A DNA stretch of 64,000 bases, from the NCBI RefSeq assembly GCF_030053115.1, contig NZ_CP125619.1:1427001-1491000 (forward strand). The letters are read 5' to 3'. The stretch is from Pseudomonas svalbardensis. Its GTDB lineage: Bacteria; Pseudomonadota; Gammaproteobacteria; Pseudomonadales; Pseudomonadaceae. Shown one piece after another: positions 44,095 through 53,507 of the stretch (the first letter of the stretch is position 1; the number at the start of each line of letters is the position of its first letter). The notes below the pieces were generated by a model that saw only the letters and a program-made list of their open reading frames with translations, searched no databases and was not told where the DNA came from. The translations under genes and the position numbers were made by a program.

Positions 44095-45222
44095 ATGTCA
44101 TCCAATAAAACTCTCGCTTTGGCCCTGTGCTTCGCTATTACCGGTTGCGCACAAACTCCACAAAATGACTCGGATGGCAGCAGCTGGTGGCCGTTCGGTT
44201 CTTCCGACAAAGTCGCCGCTAAAAACCCGGCTCCGGCCCCGGCACCCCTCAAGCCTGCCGCGACCGCCCCGGTGGCCAAGACAGAAAGCTCCAGCCCTTG
44301 GTACTGGCCGTTCGGTTCCGATGACGGCGCCGACAAGACGCCTGCCAAGCCTGAAGTGAAAGCTGGCGCCAAGCCTGAAGCCAAGCCGGTCGAGGTGGCC
44401 AAGGCCAAGGCTGAGGCCGATGCAGGTGGCAAATGGTGGTGGCCGTTCGGTGGTAAAGAGCAAAGCACCGCTAAAGCCGTGCCAATGCCTGATCCTAAAG
44501 TCACCCAGGCCTGGCTCGACGACTACGAACCGCGCCTGCGCGAAGCGATCAAGGGCAGCAACCTGCAACTCGAGCGCCGTGAAAACGTATTGGTGGTGAC
44601 CGCGCCGGTAGATGGCTCGTTCAACCCTGACCGTCCGGCCATGCTGCTGCCGGTGACCCTCGGCCCGTTCACTCGCGTCGCGAAAATCCTCGAAGTTGAT
44701 CCAAAGACTGCCGTGCTGGTGCTCGGCCACAGTGATACGTCGGGCGCCGCACCGGCCAACGTGAAACTGAGCCAGGAGCGTGCCCAGGCCGTGGCAGCGA
44801 TTTTCCGCCTCAGCGGTCTGCAGCGTGATCGTCTGATGCTGCGCGGTATGGGTGGCGAAGCTCCGCGTGCTGCCAACGACAGCAATGAAGGCCGAGCCTT
44901 GAACCGTCGCGTCGAACTGCTGGTAACACCGCAAAACACCATGGTCGCGTTGCTGAGCAAGTACAACATGCCAGCCCCGGCGCCAGTGAAGGTGGTCGCT
45001 GCCCAGGACGTCAAGCCAGTGGTCAAACCAGTCACCCCTGCGCCAGCCGCGAAGAAAGCGGCTGTGCCTGCTGCGAAAAAAGCCCCGGCCAAGAAAGCCG
45101 CCGCCAAGAAGGCACCGGCTAAAACCGCGACCCCGGCGAAAAAGACCGTTCCGGCCAAAGCCGCTGCCGACTCGAAAAAAGCCACCGCCGCTGCTGCCGA
45201 CGGCGACGCCACAAAGAAGTGA
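44095..45222 (+). CDS. OmpA-family lipoprotein with three aromatic WPFG motifs and a Lys/Ala tail
   Basis: A 375-residue lipoprotein (lipobox ITGCAQ). The N-terminal low-complexity part carries three repeats: SSWWPFGSSDK, SPWYWPFGSDDG and GKWWWPFGGKE, separated by Pro/Ala/Lys linkers. The OmpA domain is at ~195-285 (VLGHSDTSGAAPANVKLSQERAQAVAAIFRL). The end (~300-375) is a Lys/Ala/Pro tail (KKAPAKKAAAKKAPAKT) like histone H1-type proteins. The arrangement suggests inner-wall contact plus a charged tail, function unknown. It lies upstream of pdxH. Confidence 0.85.
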   Translation: MSSNKTLALALCFAITGCAQTPQNDSDGSSWWPFGSSDKVAAKNPAPAPAPLKPAATAPVAKTESSSPWYWPFGSDDGADKTPAKPEVKAGAKPEAKPVEVAKAKAEADAGGKWWWPFGGKEQSTAKAVPMPDPKVTQAWLDDYEPRLREAIKGSNLQLERRENVLVVTAPVDGSFNPDRPAMLLPVTLGPFTRVAKILEVDPKTAVLVLGHSDTSGAAPANVKLSQERAQAVAAIFRLSGLQRDRLMLRGMGGEAPRAANDSNEGRALNRRVELLVTPQNTMVALLSKYNMPAPAPVKVVAAQDVKPVVKPVTPAPAAKKAAVPAAKKAPAKKAAAKKAPAKTATPAKKTVPAKAAADSKKATAAAADGDATKK

Positions 45223-45246
45223 TTCGTTAACCAAAAGGAATGCGCC

Positions 45247-45894
45247 ATGACCCAGGGCCTGGCTGATATGCGTCGCGACTACACCCGTGATGGCCTGACC
45301 GAGGCGCAAGCCCCGGCTGAGCCATTCGCGCTGTTCCATCAGTGGTTCGCCGACGCGGTGAAAACCGAGCAGGCGCCGGTGGAAGCCAACGCCATGACCC
45401 TGGCCACCGTCGATCAGAACGGTCGGCCGCATTGCCGCATTCTGCTGCTCAAGGGGCTGGACGAGCAGGGCTTCACTTTCTTCACCAACTACGACAGCGC
45501 CAAGGGCCAGCATCTGGCCGCGAATCCGTTCGCGGCCATGACTTTTTTCTGGCCGGCCCTGGAGCGCCAGGTGCGGATCGAAGGGCGAGTGGTGAAAGTC
45601 ACGCCTGAAGAGTCCGACGCCTATTTTCAGGTCCGTCCACTGGGCAGCCGCCTCGGTGCCTGGGCTTCGCCTCAGAGCCGGGTGATCGCCGATCGCGCCG
45701 AACTGGAAGCGCTGCTCAAGAACACCGAGCAACGTTTCAGCGATACGCAACCTCATTGCCCTGAGCATTGGGGCGGTTATCGCTTGTTACCGGAGCGCAT
45801 CGAGTTCTGGCAGGGCCGTCCGAGCCGCCTGCACGATCGCCTCAACTACCGTTTGCAGGGCGCCGACTGGATTCTTGAACGTCTGGCACCCTAA
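45247..45894 (+). CDS. pdxH: Pyridoxine/pyridoxamine 5'-phosphate oxidase
   Basis: FMN enzyme making pyridoxal 5'-phosphate, 215 residues. Signatures: [21 protein letters not shown]-binding [29 protein letters not shown], and the C-terminal [30 protein letters not shown] precedes ATG by six bases. It is 25 bases after the OmpA-like lipoprotein gene and may be co-transcribed. Confidence 0.97.
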   Translation: MTQGLADMRRDYTRDGLTEAQAPAEPFALFHQWFADAVKTEQAPVEANAMTLATVDQNGRPHCRILLLKGLDEQGFTFFTNYDSAKGQHLAANPFAAMTFFWPALERQVRIEGRVVKVTPEESDAYFQVRPLGSRLGAWASPQSRVIADRAELEALLKNTEQRFSDTQPHCPEHWGGYRLLPERIEFWQGRPSRLHDRLNYRLQGADWILERLAP

Positions 45895-45899
45895 GCAGT

Positions 45900-46136
45900 C
45901 TACCGATCGGGATAGCCTGTCGCAGCGGCTTCAAGCCACTGTGGCAGGTCTCGGCGCTTGATTTTCTGCGCTTGAGCGTTCGCCAGTTGCTGGAGCATGA
46001 AAGCCTTTTTCTGCTCGTCTTTACCCGCCAGTGCCAACGCCAGATCGCGGTCCATCCAGCGTTTGATCCGCACGTATAGCCACCAGTGGAAATACAAACC
46101 GGCAACGGTAGTGACGACAATGATGAAGTAATCCAT
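45900..46136 (-). CDS. Small single-pass membrane protein of unknown function
   Basis: A 78-residue protein. Residues 3-24 (YFIIVVTTVAGLYFHWWLYV) form one transmembrane helix; the rest is a charged helical domain with RWMDRDLALALAGKDEQKKAFMLQQLANAQAQKIKRRD. It is convergent with pdxH, its stop almost touching the pdxH stop. Not recognised. Confidence 0.7.
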   Translation of the reverse strand: MDYFIIVVTTVAGLYFHWWLYVRIKRWMDRDLALALAGKDEQKKAFMLQQLANAQAQKIKRRDLPQWLEAAATGYPDR

Positions 46137-46304
46137 GACAATCCTTGGGTCAGCGGCGCAGATTCCGGAATTTGCCGCTACTGTGTGGTGAGTTCGTGGA
46201 GGTGCCTGTCCCGGGCCTGAATCAAACCAATTTTATCCGGGCGAGGCCGTGACAGGCGTCAAGTTGCGGAGTTTAATGAATACTTGTCCTTTGGAGTTGA
46301 TGCT

Positions 46305-46769
46305 ATGCGTAAGTCTGTTCTGCTGGTTGCTTCCTTTTCCACGATGGCGATGTTGCTCACTGGTTGCCAGTCCAGCCTGACCGGTGACTCCTACTCCCGT
46401 GACGAAGCGCGTCGCGTGCAGACCGTTCGCATGGGCACCATCGAATCCCTGCGACCGGTCAAAATCGAAGGCACCAAAACCCCGATCGGCGGCCTTGCCG
46501 GCGCGGCGGTGGGCGGTGTTGGCGGCAGCGCTATCGGTGGCGGTCGCGGCAGCATCGTTGCTGCGGTTATCGGCGCCGTTGCTGGCGGCCTGATCGGCTC
46601 GGCCACCGAAGAAGGCCTGACCCGCGCCCAAGGTGTGGAAATCACTGTTCGCGAAGACGACGGCAGCATGCGCGCCTACGTGCAACAGGTTCAGGAGAAT
46701 GAAGTATTCCGTGTGGGCGAGCGAGTGCGGATTGCTACTGTTGATGGGACTAGCCGCGTTTCGCATTAA
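46305..46769 (+). CDS. Glycine-zipper outer-membrane lipoprotein (SlyB/OsmB-like)
   Basis: A 154-residue lipoprotein with lipobox LTGCQSS (Cys ~19). A glycine zipper follows: GGLAGAAVGGVGGSAIGGGRGSIVAAVIGAVAGGLIGSATEEG, a typical membrane-inserted hairpin of the 17-kDa/SlyB group, then a small beta domain (EITVREDDGSMRAYVQQVQENEVFRVGERVRI). Start 46305 has GGAG eight bases upstream. A good terminator follows. Confidence 0.88.
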   Translation: MRKSVLLVASFSTMAMLLTGCQSSLTGDSYSRDEARRVQTVRMGTIESLRPVKIEGTKTPIGGLAGAAVGGVGGSAIGGGRGSIVAAVIGAVAGGLIGSATEEGLTRAQGVEITVREDDGSMRAYVQQVQENEVFRVGERVRIATVDGTSRVSH

Positions 46770-46786
46770 GCGGGAACGGGTAAAAG

Positions 46787-46817
46787 AAACCCCCGATCAG
46801 GTGACTGGTCGGGGTTT
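46787..46817 (+). terminator. Intrinsic terminator of the SlyB-like gene
   Basis: AACCCCCGAT(C) and (G)GTCGGGGTT arms with a short loop, followed by TT and T runs. Probably acts in both directions. Confidence 0.8.
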
Positions 46818-46833
46818 TGTTTGTTAAGGATTG

Positions 46834-47085
46834 TCACGGCGCGGCGCGGGGACCTATAAAATATTCCAGCCCCTCGGGAAAGTCGACTTCTAGTAGTGCT
46901 GCAACCTGTAGGATTTGAGCAGCTGTTAGCTCCAGCTCTCCAGGCTCTACTTCTTCCAGTTTTTTTGATTCGGTCAATTGAGCCAATGCCTGGTTCATCT
47001 CATAGTCTTTGATGGTCAGTTGGAACTGCAATGAGTCATCTTGTTTTTCATCAGGGTAAAAACCGGTGATGGATAGATAGCGCAT
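46834..47085 (-). CDS. Pyocin S6-type immunity protein
   Basis: An 83-residue acidic protein of the pyocin S6/E3-type immunity family: MRYLSITGFYPDEKQDDSLQFQLTIKDYEMNQALAQL and GELELTAAQILQVAALL. It directly follows the pyocin (11-base gap), as expected of an immunity gene that must be co-expressed with its toxin. The strong acidity suits binding the basic C-terminal RNase. Confidence 0.82.
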   Translation of the reverse strand: MRYLSITGFYPDEKQDDSLQFQLTIKDYEMNQALAQLTESKKLEEVEPGELELTAAQILQVAALLEVDFPEGLEYFIGPRAAP

Positions 47086-47096
47086 AATTTTTCTCT

Positions 47097-48287
47097 TCAG
47101 TTTCTTGAGGTTCTTCTACCAGGCTTTGCCTTTTTAGTTCGCTCGCCGGTTACGTGATTGAATTCGCCCAAATGCACTCCTAATTTATCGTAAAGCTCTA
47201 CAGCACCGCTTTTGGAGTCCCACTCGTATATACGGCCTCTGCGGTCTAGCCATCGGGCTCGTTTTTTACCTCCACCTTGAACTGAAACCTTCGGTTTTAC
47301 GGGGAATGCATCAGGGAAGCCTGGGAGGGTTTCCGGATCATCGTAGTACTTATGATCCCCCGGCATGCTCATCACTACATAAACCGGCTTCACCAACGAC
47401 CCCGCCGGAAACACAAGAATGAAATCCTTGTACTCAGGCGGATACACCGGATTCACAATAATGCTGTCAGCCGCTTTCGTCGGCGGATAAACCCAAATAT
47501 GCGGCGCTTGCGGCGCAGCCTCCAGCGCTGGAATACCGAGGATGTCGGAGCCATCCACAGCCGGTGTCCAGATCAGCTCAACGCCATCCCCGAGATCCGC
47601 CACCTGCTGGCTGCCGCGCAAACTGAACTGCACGAGATCAACCATTTCCCAATCGCGGTTCTTGCCGGTGTAGAAGCCGTAGCCCTTGAGACTGCCGTCA
47701 GCCTGTTGCTCGACTCTTAGCCGAACGCGGGTTCTGGCCTGTTTCAGGGCGCGCAATTGATCTTCGGTATAGAGCGCGCTATCGCCCAGGCTCGGGGTCC
47801 AGAATAACGCGACCACGCCGGCCAATACGGCGGATCCAGCGCCGCCAAGAGCAGCGGCCGGAGCGGCGAGCGCCGGGGCGTGAAGTGCTAGACGACCGAT
47901 ACCGAGCGAGACCGTACTGCCACTGATCGTTTCAAGATTCAGCAGCCCGGCATCGTCTACCTCGCGAGCGCCGAGCCAGGCGACTTCTCCGTAGTCCTTA
48001 AGGCTGTCGGTGGGCACCATTCCCGAAGGATTCGAGTAGTCGATGATGGCGTCGGGAAGCTTGCAGGACTTGGCAAAGACGCATCCGGCGCGAAGGGCTT
48101 CGTGCTTTTTGGCCACGACCTCACGACTCCGTTCGAAGGCGTCTTGCCTTGCGAGCATGGCGTCGTAAGCGTTTTGTCTGGCATCCCGCGCGGCCAGTTC
48201 GGTAGCCGTCATAAAGCGGTGAGTGACGTGATGCCCGTCGCCTGACGGTGGGTTCTGAACCCGGGGAATGTCCTTGTTGCCAGCCAC
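47097..48287 (-). CDS. Short S-type pyocin with a colicin E3-like ribosomal RNase domain
   Basis: A 396-residue bacteriocin-like toxin. Residues ~75-330 carry the S-type pyocin domain with TPAVDGSDILGIPALEAAPQAPHIWVYPPTKAADSIIVNPVYPPEYKDFILVFP. The last ~55 residues (KKRARWLDRRGRIYEWDSKSG...HLGEFNHVTGERTKK) match the colicin E3 16S rRNase fold. The N-terminal receptor-binding domain of full-size pyocins is missing. Start: GTG 48287 (MAGNKDIPRVQNPPSGDGHH), with AAGGA six bases upstream. The hairpin at 48301-48350 lies just before it. Confidence 0.88.
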   Translation of the reverse strand: MAGNKDIPRVQNPPSGDGHHVTHRFMTATELAARDARQNAYDAMLARQDAFERSREVVAKKHEALRAGCVFAKSCKLPDAIIDYSNPSGMVPTDSLKDYGEVAWLGAREVDDAGLLNLETISGSTVSLGIGRLALHAPALAAPAAALGGAGSAVLAGVVALFWTPSLGDSALYTEDQLRALKQARTRVRLRVEQQADGSLKGYGFYTGKNRDWEMVDLVQFSLRGSQQVADLGDGVELIWTPAVDGSDILGIPALEAAPQAPHIWVYPPTKAADSIIVNPVYPPEYKDFILVFPAGSLVKPVYVVMSMPGDHKYYDDPETLPGFPDAFPVKPKVSVQGGGKKRARWLDRRGRIYEWDSKSGAVELYDKLGVHLGEFNHVTGERTKKAKPGRRTSRN

Positions 48288-48300
48288 TGATCTTCCTTGC

Positions 48301-48350
48301 GTTCGTCCGTCGACAGCCCCCAACAAAGGGGCTGTGCGACGTTAACGAAC
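48301..48350. promoter_or_regulatory. Long hairpin immediately upstream of the pyocin gene
   Basis: GTTCGT...GTCG-ACAGCCCC, loop CAACAAA, GGGGCTGT-g-CGAC...ACGAAC: three stacked stems with small internal loops. On the minus strand it lies 4-54 bases before the pyocin Shine-Dalgarno. It could end nhaA transcripts or regulate the pyocin mRNA; no T run follows. Confidence 0.55.
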
Positions 48351-48408
48351 GAGGCTGATCGTGGCTGTAGGACGAGTCTTCAATGACTCTAAGAGTTGTC
48401 TCTGTTTA

Positions 48409-49596
48409 TCAGGATTGCAGCGCGCTGCTCTTGCGACTCGCTGCCGCCGTCACCGCATAACCAATCAATGCCGCCAGTATCGATCCGGTCAAAATCCCCA
48501 TCCGATCCATCCCGGCGTATTCACTGGCGCCGGGCACGAAGGCCAGGGATCCGACAAACAGGCTCATGGTGAAGCCGATACCGCAGAGGATTGCCACGCC
48601 CATCACCTGGCCCCAATTGGCGCCTTGGGGCAGGGCGGCGATGCCGATTTTCACGGCCAGCCAGGTCAGGCCGAAGACGCCGAGGGTTTTGCCCAGCAGC
48701 AGGCCGACCGCGATGCCCATGGGAACGTGGTGGGTGAAGCTTTCCATGGTCACGCCGCTCAGGGACAGGCCGGCGTTGGCGAAGGCGAACAGCGGCAGGA
48801 TGCCGTAGGCCACCCACGGATGCAGGGCGTGTTCGAGGGTCAGCAGCGGCGAGGGTTCGGCGTTTTTCGTGCGCAGTGGAATGCAGAAGGCCAGGGTCAC
48901 ACCGGCCAGTGTCGCGTGGACGCCGCTCTTGAGCACGCAAACCCAAAGGATCAGGCCGATGATCATGTACGGCCCGAGCTTGACCACCCCGAGCCGGTTC
49001 ATCGCGATCAGTGCCACGATGCACGTCGCGGCCAGAGACAGCGAAAGGGTCGAGAGCGTACCCGAGTAGAAGATCGCAATGACGATGATTGCGCCGAGGT
49101 CGTCAATAATCGCCAACGTCATCAGGAAAAGCTTCAGCGACACCGGCACCCGCTTACCCAGCAGGGCCAGTACGCCGAGGGCGAAGGCAATGTCGGTGGC
49201 CATCGGGATGGCCCAGCCGCTCAGGGCTGCCGGGTCCTCGCGGTTCAGAAACCAGTAGAGCAGCGCCGGAACCACCATGCCGCCAATCGCCGCCGCGCCG
49301 GGCAGGACGATTTGCGACGGTTTCGACAGTTGACCGTCAAGGACTTCGCGCTTCACTTCCAGCCCGATCAGCAGGAAGAACAGGGCCATCAGGCCGTCGT
49401 TGATCCACAGCAGCGCCGGTTTGGCGATCTGCAACGCGCCGACCTGCGCCACTACCGGCGTGTCCAGAAAGCTGCTGTAAAGCCACGACAGCGGGGAATT
49501 GTTGATGATCAAAGCCAGGGCAGCAGCGGCGATCAATAACAGACCGCTAGCAGCTTCCAACTGGAAGAAACGCGTGAAAGTGCTACGCAGAGGCAA
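48409..49596 (-). CDS. nhaA: Na+/H+ antiporter NhaA
   Basis: A 395-residue inner-membrane antiporter with about 12 helices. The sodium-binding Asp pair is in [19 protein letters not shown]; upstream the segment [28 protein letters not shown] and [16 protein letters not shown] with a further Asp are typical. Full length, single gene. The ~240-base gap to the next gene includes an AT-rich tract near 49655-49687 that may hold divergent promoters. Confidence 0.96.
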   Translation of the reverse strand: MPLRSTFTRFFQLEAASGLLLIAAAALALIINNSPLSWLYSSFLDTPVVAQVGALQIAKPALLWINDGLMALFFLLIGLEVKREVLDGQLSKPSQIVLPGAAAIGGMVVPALLYWFLNREDPAALSGWAIPMATDIAFALGVLALLGKRVPVSLKLFLMTLAIIDDLGAIIVIAIFYSGTLSTLSLSLAATCIVALIAMNRLGVVKLGPYMIIGLILWVCVLKSGVHATLAGVTLAFCIPLRTKNAEPSPLLTLEHALHPWVAYGILPLFAFANAGLSLSGVTMESFTHHVPMGIAVGLLLGKTLGVFGLTWLAVKIGIAALPQGANWGQVMGVAILCGIGFTMSLFVGSLAFVPGASEYAGMDRMGILTGSILAALIGYAVTAAASRKSSALQS

Positions 49597-49835
49597 GGTC
49601 GCTCTCCATCGATGAATTCAAAAGGTGGCACACCCTAACCTGTACCGTTAGTTGTTAAAACAAAAGTTATATTCTTTTTTGTTATATGCCGTTACAACGT
49701 GAACGACCGGCAGGGACCTGAGCCTAGCAGTTGTCCGGCGTATTGAACCTCAGCTGTACCTGTGCGTGATGTAGGTTTTTTCCTAAGCTTGTTAGCTGAG
49801 CCTTGCAACAAGGCCGAATCAACGAGAAAACCACC

Positions 49836-50930
49836 ATGAGCGACAACCGACAGTGGGCCCGCGAAGCCATCCGGATCATCGAAGCCGACTTCCAGCGCAG
49901 CGCCGACACCCACCTGATTCCCTTGCCGCTGCCGGGTTTTCCGGGCATCGAGTTGTATTTCAAGGATGAGTCCAGCCATCCCACCGGCAGCCTGAAGCAC
50001 CGTTTGGCGCGCTCGCTGTTTCTGTATGCGCTGTGTAACGGCTGGCTCAAGCCCGGGGCGCCGGTGATTGAAGCGTCCAGCGGTTCGACGGCGATTTCCG
50101 AGGCGTACTTCGCCAGTTTGCTGGGCTTGCCGTTTATTGCGGTGATGCCGGCGACCACCTCCAAAGAGAAGATCGCGCAGATCGCCTTCTACGGCGGCAA
50201 GAGTCATTTGGTCGATGATCCGACGCAGATCTACGCCGAATCCGAACGCCTGGCTCGCGAACACGATGGGCATTTCATCGACCAGTTCACCTATGCCGAG
50301 CGCGCTACCGACTGGCGGGCGAACAACAACATCGCCGAGTCGATCTTCCAGCAAATGCGCTTCGAACTGCACCCCGAGCCGAGCTGGCTGATCTCCAGCC
50401 CCGGCACCGGCGGCACCACCGCGACGCTGGGCCGTTACGTACGTTACCGCCAGCATTGCACCCGCGTGCTCTGCGCCGATGCCGAGCGTTCGGTGTTCTT
50501 CGATTACTACCAGACCGGCGACGCCAGTCTGCGCCTGGATTGCGGTTCGCGGATTGAAGGCATTGGCCGGCCTCGGGTAGAAGCGTCGTTCCTGCCAAAA
50601 GTGATCGATGCGATGGTCAAGGTTCCAGACGCGTTGTCGCTGGCGGCCATGCATTACCTGGCGCAGCGTTTGGGACGTCGGGTGGGCGGGTCGAGCGGGA
50701 CCAACCTGATCGGCGCGTTGATGGCGGCCCAGCAGATGGCGGCGGCGGGGGAGTCGGGGTCGATCGTGGCGATTTTGTGTGATGGCGGCGAGCGCTATGC
50801 GACCACCTATTACGATCAGGCTTGGCTCAAGGCCCAAGGGTATGAGTTGAGCGGTTTGATGGATGCCGTGGCGGGGAGTGTCGAGCGCGGCGAGCCGCTT
50901 CCAGCCACCGTGCTGCGCGCCAATATCTGA
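49836..50930 (+). CDS. PLP-dependent cysteine synthase-family protein
   Basis: A 364-residue fold-type II enzyme. PLP lysine in [17 protein letters not shown], phosphate/ligand-binding [20 protein letters not shown], and the Gly-rich [18 protein letters not shown]. The late [15 protein letters not shown] segment is typical of cysteine synthase/cystathionine beta-synthase. The exact reaction (cysteine synthase, beta-substitution or lyase) cannot be fixed. Start at ATG 49836 (MSDNRQ). Confidence 0.87.
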   Translation: MSDNRQWAREAIRIIEADFQRSADTHLIPLPLPGFPGIELYFKDESSHPTGSLKHRLARSLFLYALCNGWLKPGAPVIEASSGSTAISEAYFASLLGLPFIAVMPATTSKEKIAQIAFYGGKSHLVDDPTQIYAESERLAREHDGHFIDQFTYAERATDWRANNNIAESIFQQMRFELHPEPSWLISSPGTGGTTATLGRYVRYRQHCTRVLCADAERSVFFDYYQTGDASLRLDCGSRIEGIGRPRVEASFLPKVIDAMVKVPDALSLAAMHYLAQRLGRRVGGSSGTNLIGALMAAQQMAAAGESGSIVAILCDGGERYATTYYDQAWLKAQGYELSGLMDAVAGSVERGEPLPATVLRANI

Positions 50931-50953
50931 GATTGTTCAAGCACTGAAACCAA

Positions 50954-51044
50954 TGTGGGAGCGAGCTTGCTCGCGATAGCGGTAGATCAGTCAACACATG
51001 TGTTGAGTGTAATTCCGTCATCGCGAGCAAGCTCGCTCCCACAG
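50954..51044. repeat. REP pair between the PLP enzyme and flavoprotein genes
   Basis: GTGGGAGCGAGCTTGCTCGCGATAG and its inverse; the centre contains the palindrome TCAACACATGTGTTGA. Confidence 0.88.
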
Positions 51045-51073
51045 GGTTTTGCATTTATTCCAGGTAATGCAGG

Positions 51074-52687
51074 TCAGGCCTTGAGGCCAAGGATGTCGCG
51101 GGCAACCGCTTCAGCAATCCGAATCCCATCGACACCCGCCGACAGAATCCCGCCCGCATAACCCGCGCCTTCACCCGCCGGGAACAAGCCTTTCACGTTC
51201 AGGCTCTGCATCGACTCGTCACGGGTAATCCGCAGCGGCGACGACGTACGCGTCTCGATCCCGGTCAACACGGCGTCGTGCAGCGAGTAACCGCGAATCT
51301 GCTTCTCGAACGCTGGCAAGGCTTCGCGAATGGCTTCAATGGCGAACGCCGGCAAGGCCAACGCCAAATCACCCAAGGCAACCCCCGGTTTGTAGGACGG
51401 TTCTACGCTGCCCAACTCGGTGGACGGCTTGCCGGCAATGAAGTCACCGACCAGTTGCGCCGGCGCTTCGTAGTTGCTGCCGCCCAGCACAAAGGCGTGG
51501 GATTCCAGGCGTTCCTGCAACTCGATACCCGCCAGCGGGCCGCCCGGATAATCGACTTCCGGGGTGATCCCGACGACGATCCCGGAGTTGGCGTTGCGCT
51601 CGTTACGCGAGTACTGGCTCATGCCGTTGGTGACCACGCGACCCGGCTCGGAGGTCGCCGCCACCACGGTGCCGCCCGGGCACATGCAGAAGCTGTAGAC
51701 CGAACGTCCGTTGCTGGCGTGGTGCACCAGTTTGTAGTCGGCAGCCCCGAGTTTCGGGTGGCCGGCGTACTTGCCCAGACGCGCGCGGTCGATCAGCGAT
51801 TGCGGGTGTTCGATGCGGAAACCCACCGAAAACGGCTTGGCTTCCATGAACACGCCACGGCCGTGGAGCATGCGGAAGGTGTCCCGGGCGCTGTGACCGA
51901 GGGCCAGAATCACGTGTTTCGAATGGATCTGCTCGCCGCCATCGAGCTCGACGCCGACCAGTTGGCCGTCCTCGATCAACACATCGGTCACCCGCTGCTG
52001 GAAGCGCACTTCGCCACCCAACGCGCGAATCTGCTCACGCATGTTTTCCACAACACCGGTCAGACGGAACGTACCGATGTGCGGTTTGCTGACGTAGAGG
52101 ATTTCTTCCGGCGCACCGGCCTTGACGAACTCATGCAGGACTTTGCGACCGATGAACTTCGGGTCCTTGATCTGGCTGTAGAGCTTGCCGTCGGAGAATG
52201 TCCCCGCGCCACCTTCACCGAACTGCACGTTGGATTCCGGGTTAAGCACGCTTTTACGCCACAGACCCCAAGTGTCCTTGGTGCGCTGACGCACTTCGGT
52301 GCCGCGCTCGAGGATAATCGGCTTGAAGCCCATTTGCGCCAGCAGCAGCCCGGCGAAAATCCCGCACGGACCGAAGCCCACGACGACAGGACGTTGCTCA
52401 AGATCAGCCGGCGCCTGGCCGACCGCTTTGTAGCTGACATCGGGCGCCACGTTGACGTTACGGTCATCGGCGAACGTGTGCAGCACCGTCGCCTCATCGC
52501 GAACGTTGAGGTCGATGGTGTAGATGAAGCACAGTTCGGAGGACTTTTTGCGCGCATCGTAGCTGCGCTTGAACAAGGTGAAATCGAGCAGGTCATCACT
52601 GGTGATGCCCAGGCGCTGCACGATGGCAGGGCGCAGGTCTTCTTCGGGATGGTCGATCGGCAGCTTGAGTTCGGTGATTCGTAACAT
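51074..52687 (-). CDS. FAD-dependent oxidoreductase (NAD(P)/FAD-binding family)
   Basis: A 537-residue flavoprotein. An N-terminal ~90-residue domain precedes the Rossmann motif VVVGFGPCGIFAGLLLAQMG (GxGxxG variant); later motifs are VILALGHSARDTFRML and GLFPAGEGAGYAGGILSAGVDGIRIAEAVARD. The segment NVQFGEGGAGTFSDGKL is typical of this conserved family. Role and substrate are unknown to me. Confidence 0.85.
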   Translation of the reverse strand: MLRITELKLPIDHPEEDLRPAIVQRLGITSDDLLDFTLFKRSYDARKKSSELCFIYTIDLNVRDEATVLHTFADDRNVNVAPDVSYKAVGQAPADLEQRPVVVGFGPCGIFAGLLLAQMGFKPIILERGTEVRQRTKDTWGLWRKSVLNPESNVQFGEGGAGTFSDGKLYSQIKDPKFIGRKVLHEFVKAGAPEEILYVSKPHIGTFRLTGVVENMREQIRALGGEVRFQQRVTDVLIEDGQLVGVELDGGEQIHSKHVILALGHSARDTFRMLHGRGVFMEAKPFSVGFRIEHPQSLIDRARLGKYAGHPKLGAADYKLVHHASNGRSVYSFCMCPGGTVVAATSEPGRVVTNGMSQYSRNERNANSGIVVGITPEVDYPGGPLAGIELQERLESHAFVLGGSNYEAPAQLVGDFIAGKPSTELGSVEPSYKPGVALGDLALALPAFAIEAIREALPAFEKQIRGYSLHDAVLTGIETRTSSPLRITRDESMQSLNVKGLFPAGEGAGYAGGILSAGVDGIRIAEAVARDILGLKA

Positions 52688-52782
52688 GACAGGATCCGGT
52701 TCGCGGGGCGCACAACTGCGCCAAGGCGTTTGAAGCCCGCGATTATAAGCCTCAAAGAATGATTCCCGTGAGGCTAAAACGA

Positions 52783-53448
52783 TCAGTCGTTACGCGATTC
52801 GCCGAAATACCCGCAGCCACGCTGAACCTGGCCGTCGACGCGCAGTTCGGCGCTCATGTGCTGGACACTGCCGGTGGTGCTGTCGACGCAACGTTGTGGC
52901 GCGACCCATAGTTCAATGTGCTGGTTATTGGCTTCGGTGCTGAGGTTGAAGCGGCCATCGCCCAGTTGCTCTTCAACGTAGGGCACGGCCAATGGCGGCT
53001 GACCGGCGCGCTCGATGACCATGCCTTTGCCGCTGACTTTCACGCTCCACTCAGGCCCATGGCCGGCGGCGCGCAGAATCAGCACTTTGAAGTTCGGATC
53101 GTTGCACGCGGTGCCCGAGCGCTCGACGCGGTACAGCTGCGCAAGATCGAGGCGGCTGTCGGCACCACTGGCAACGATCCGGCCACGCACGTCGGCAAAC
53201 AGTTTGCCCTGGGCATCGGCCAGGGTCGCGGCCTCTTGCAGGACGCTGGTGCCGCCGGTGTCGTTGACCACATAACTGCGCTGTTCATTGCACGGCTGGA
53301 ACAACAGTTTGCCGTCGGCCGCCGTCAACTGGCCCTGCATGCGGGTCTGGCCCACGTGGGAGGCACTTTCACGCGGGCCATCGAAAAACTGGCATGCGGC
53401 AAACAGCGGAAGCAGGGCAACAAGGACTAAGGAACGGGCAACACGCAT
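52783..53448 (-). CDS. COG3650-like putative lipoprotein
   Basis: A 221-residue protein with lipoprotein signal MRVARSLVLVALLPLFAACQ (Cys ~19). The mature part has the pattern of COG3650/META-like proteins: GKLLFQPCNEQRSYVVNDTGG and a second half with IERAGQPPLAVPYVEEQLGDGRFNLS and a terminal Cys-containing RCVDS...RGCGYFGES. Start 53448 has GGAG eight bases upstream. The function is unknown. Confidence 0.78.
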   Translation of the reverse strand: MRVARSLVLVALLPLFAACQFFDGPRESASHVGQTRMQGQLTAADGKLLFQPCNEQRSYVVNDTGGTSVLQEAATLADAQGKLFADVRGRIVASGADSRLDLAQLYRVERSGTACNDPNFKVLILRAAGHGPEWSVKVSGKGMVIERAGQPPLAVPYVEEQLGDGRFNLSTEANNQHIELWVAPQRCVDSTTGSVQHMSAELRVDGQVQRGCGYFGESRND

Positions 53449-53507
53449 CTTTGAGTCTCCAGACAAGTGCCGCCACGTTACTCAGCCTGACCGTTCATCA
53501 CAAGGGT

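Noticed and set aside
49655..49687. AT-rich tract near the nhaA start as a transcription factor site
   Set aside because: Imperfect repeats only; no symmetric pattern strong enough to name.
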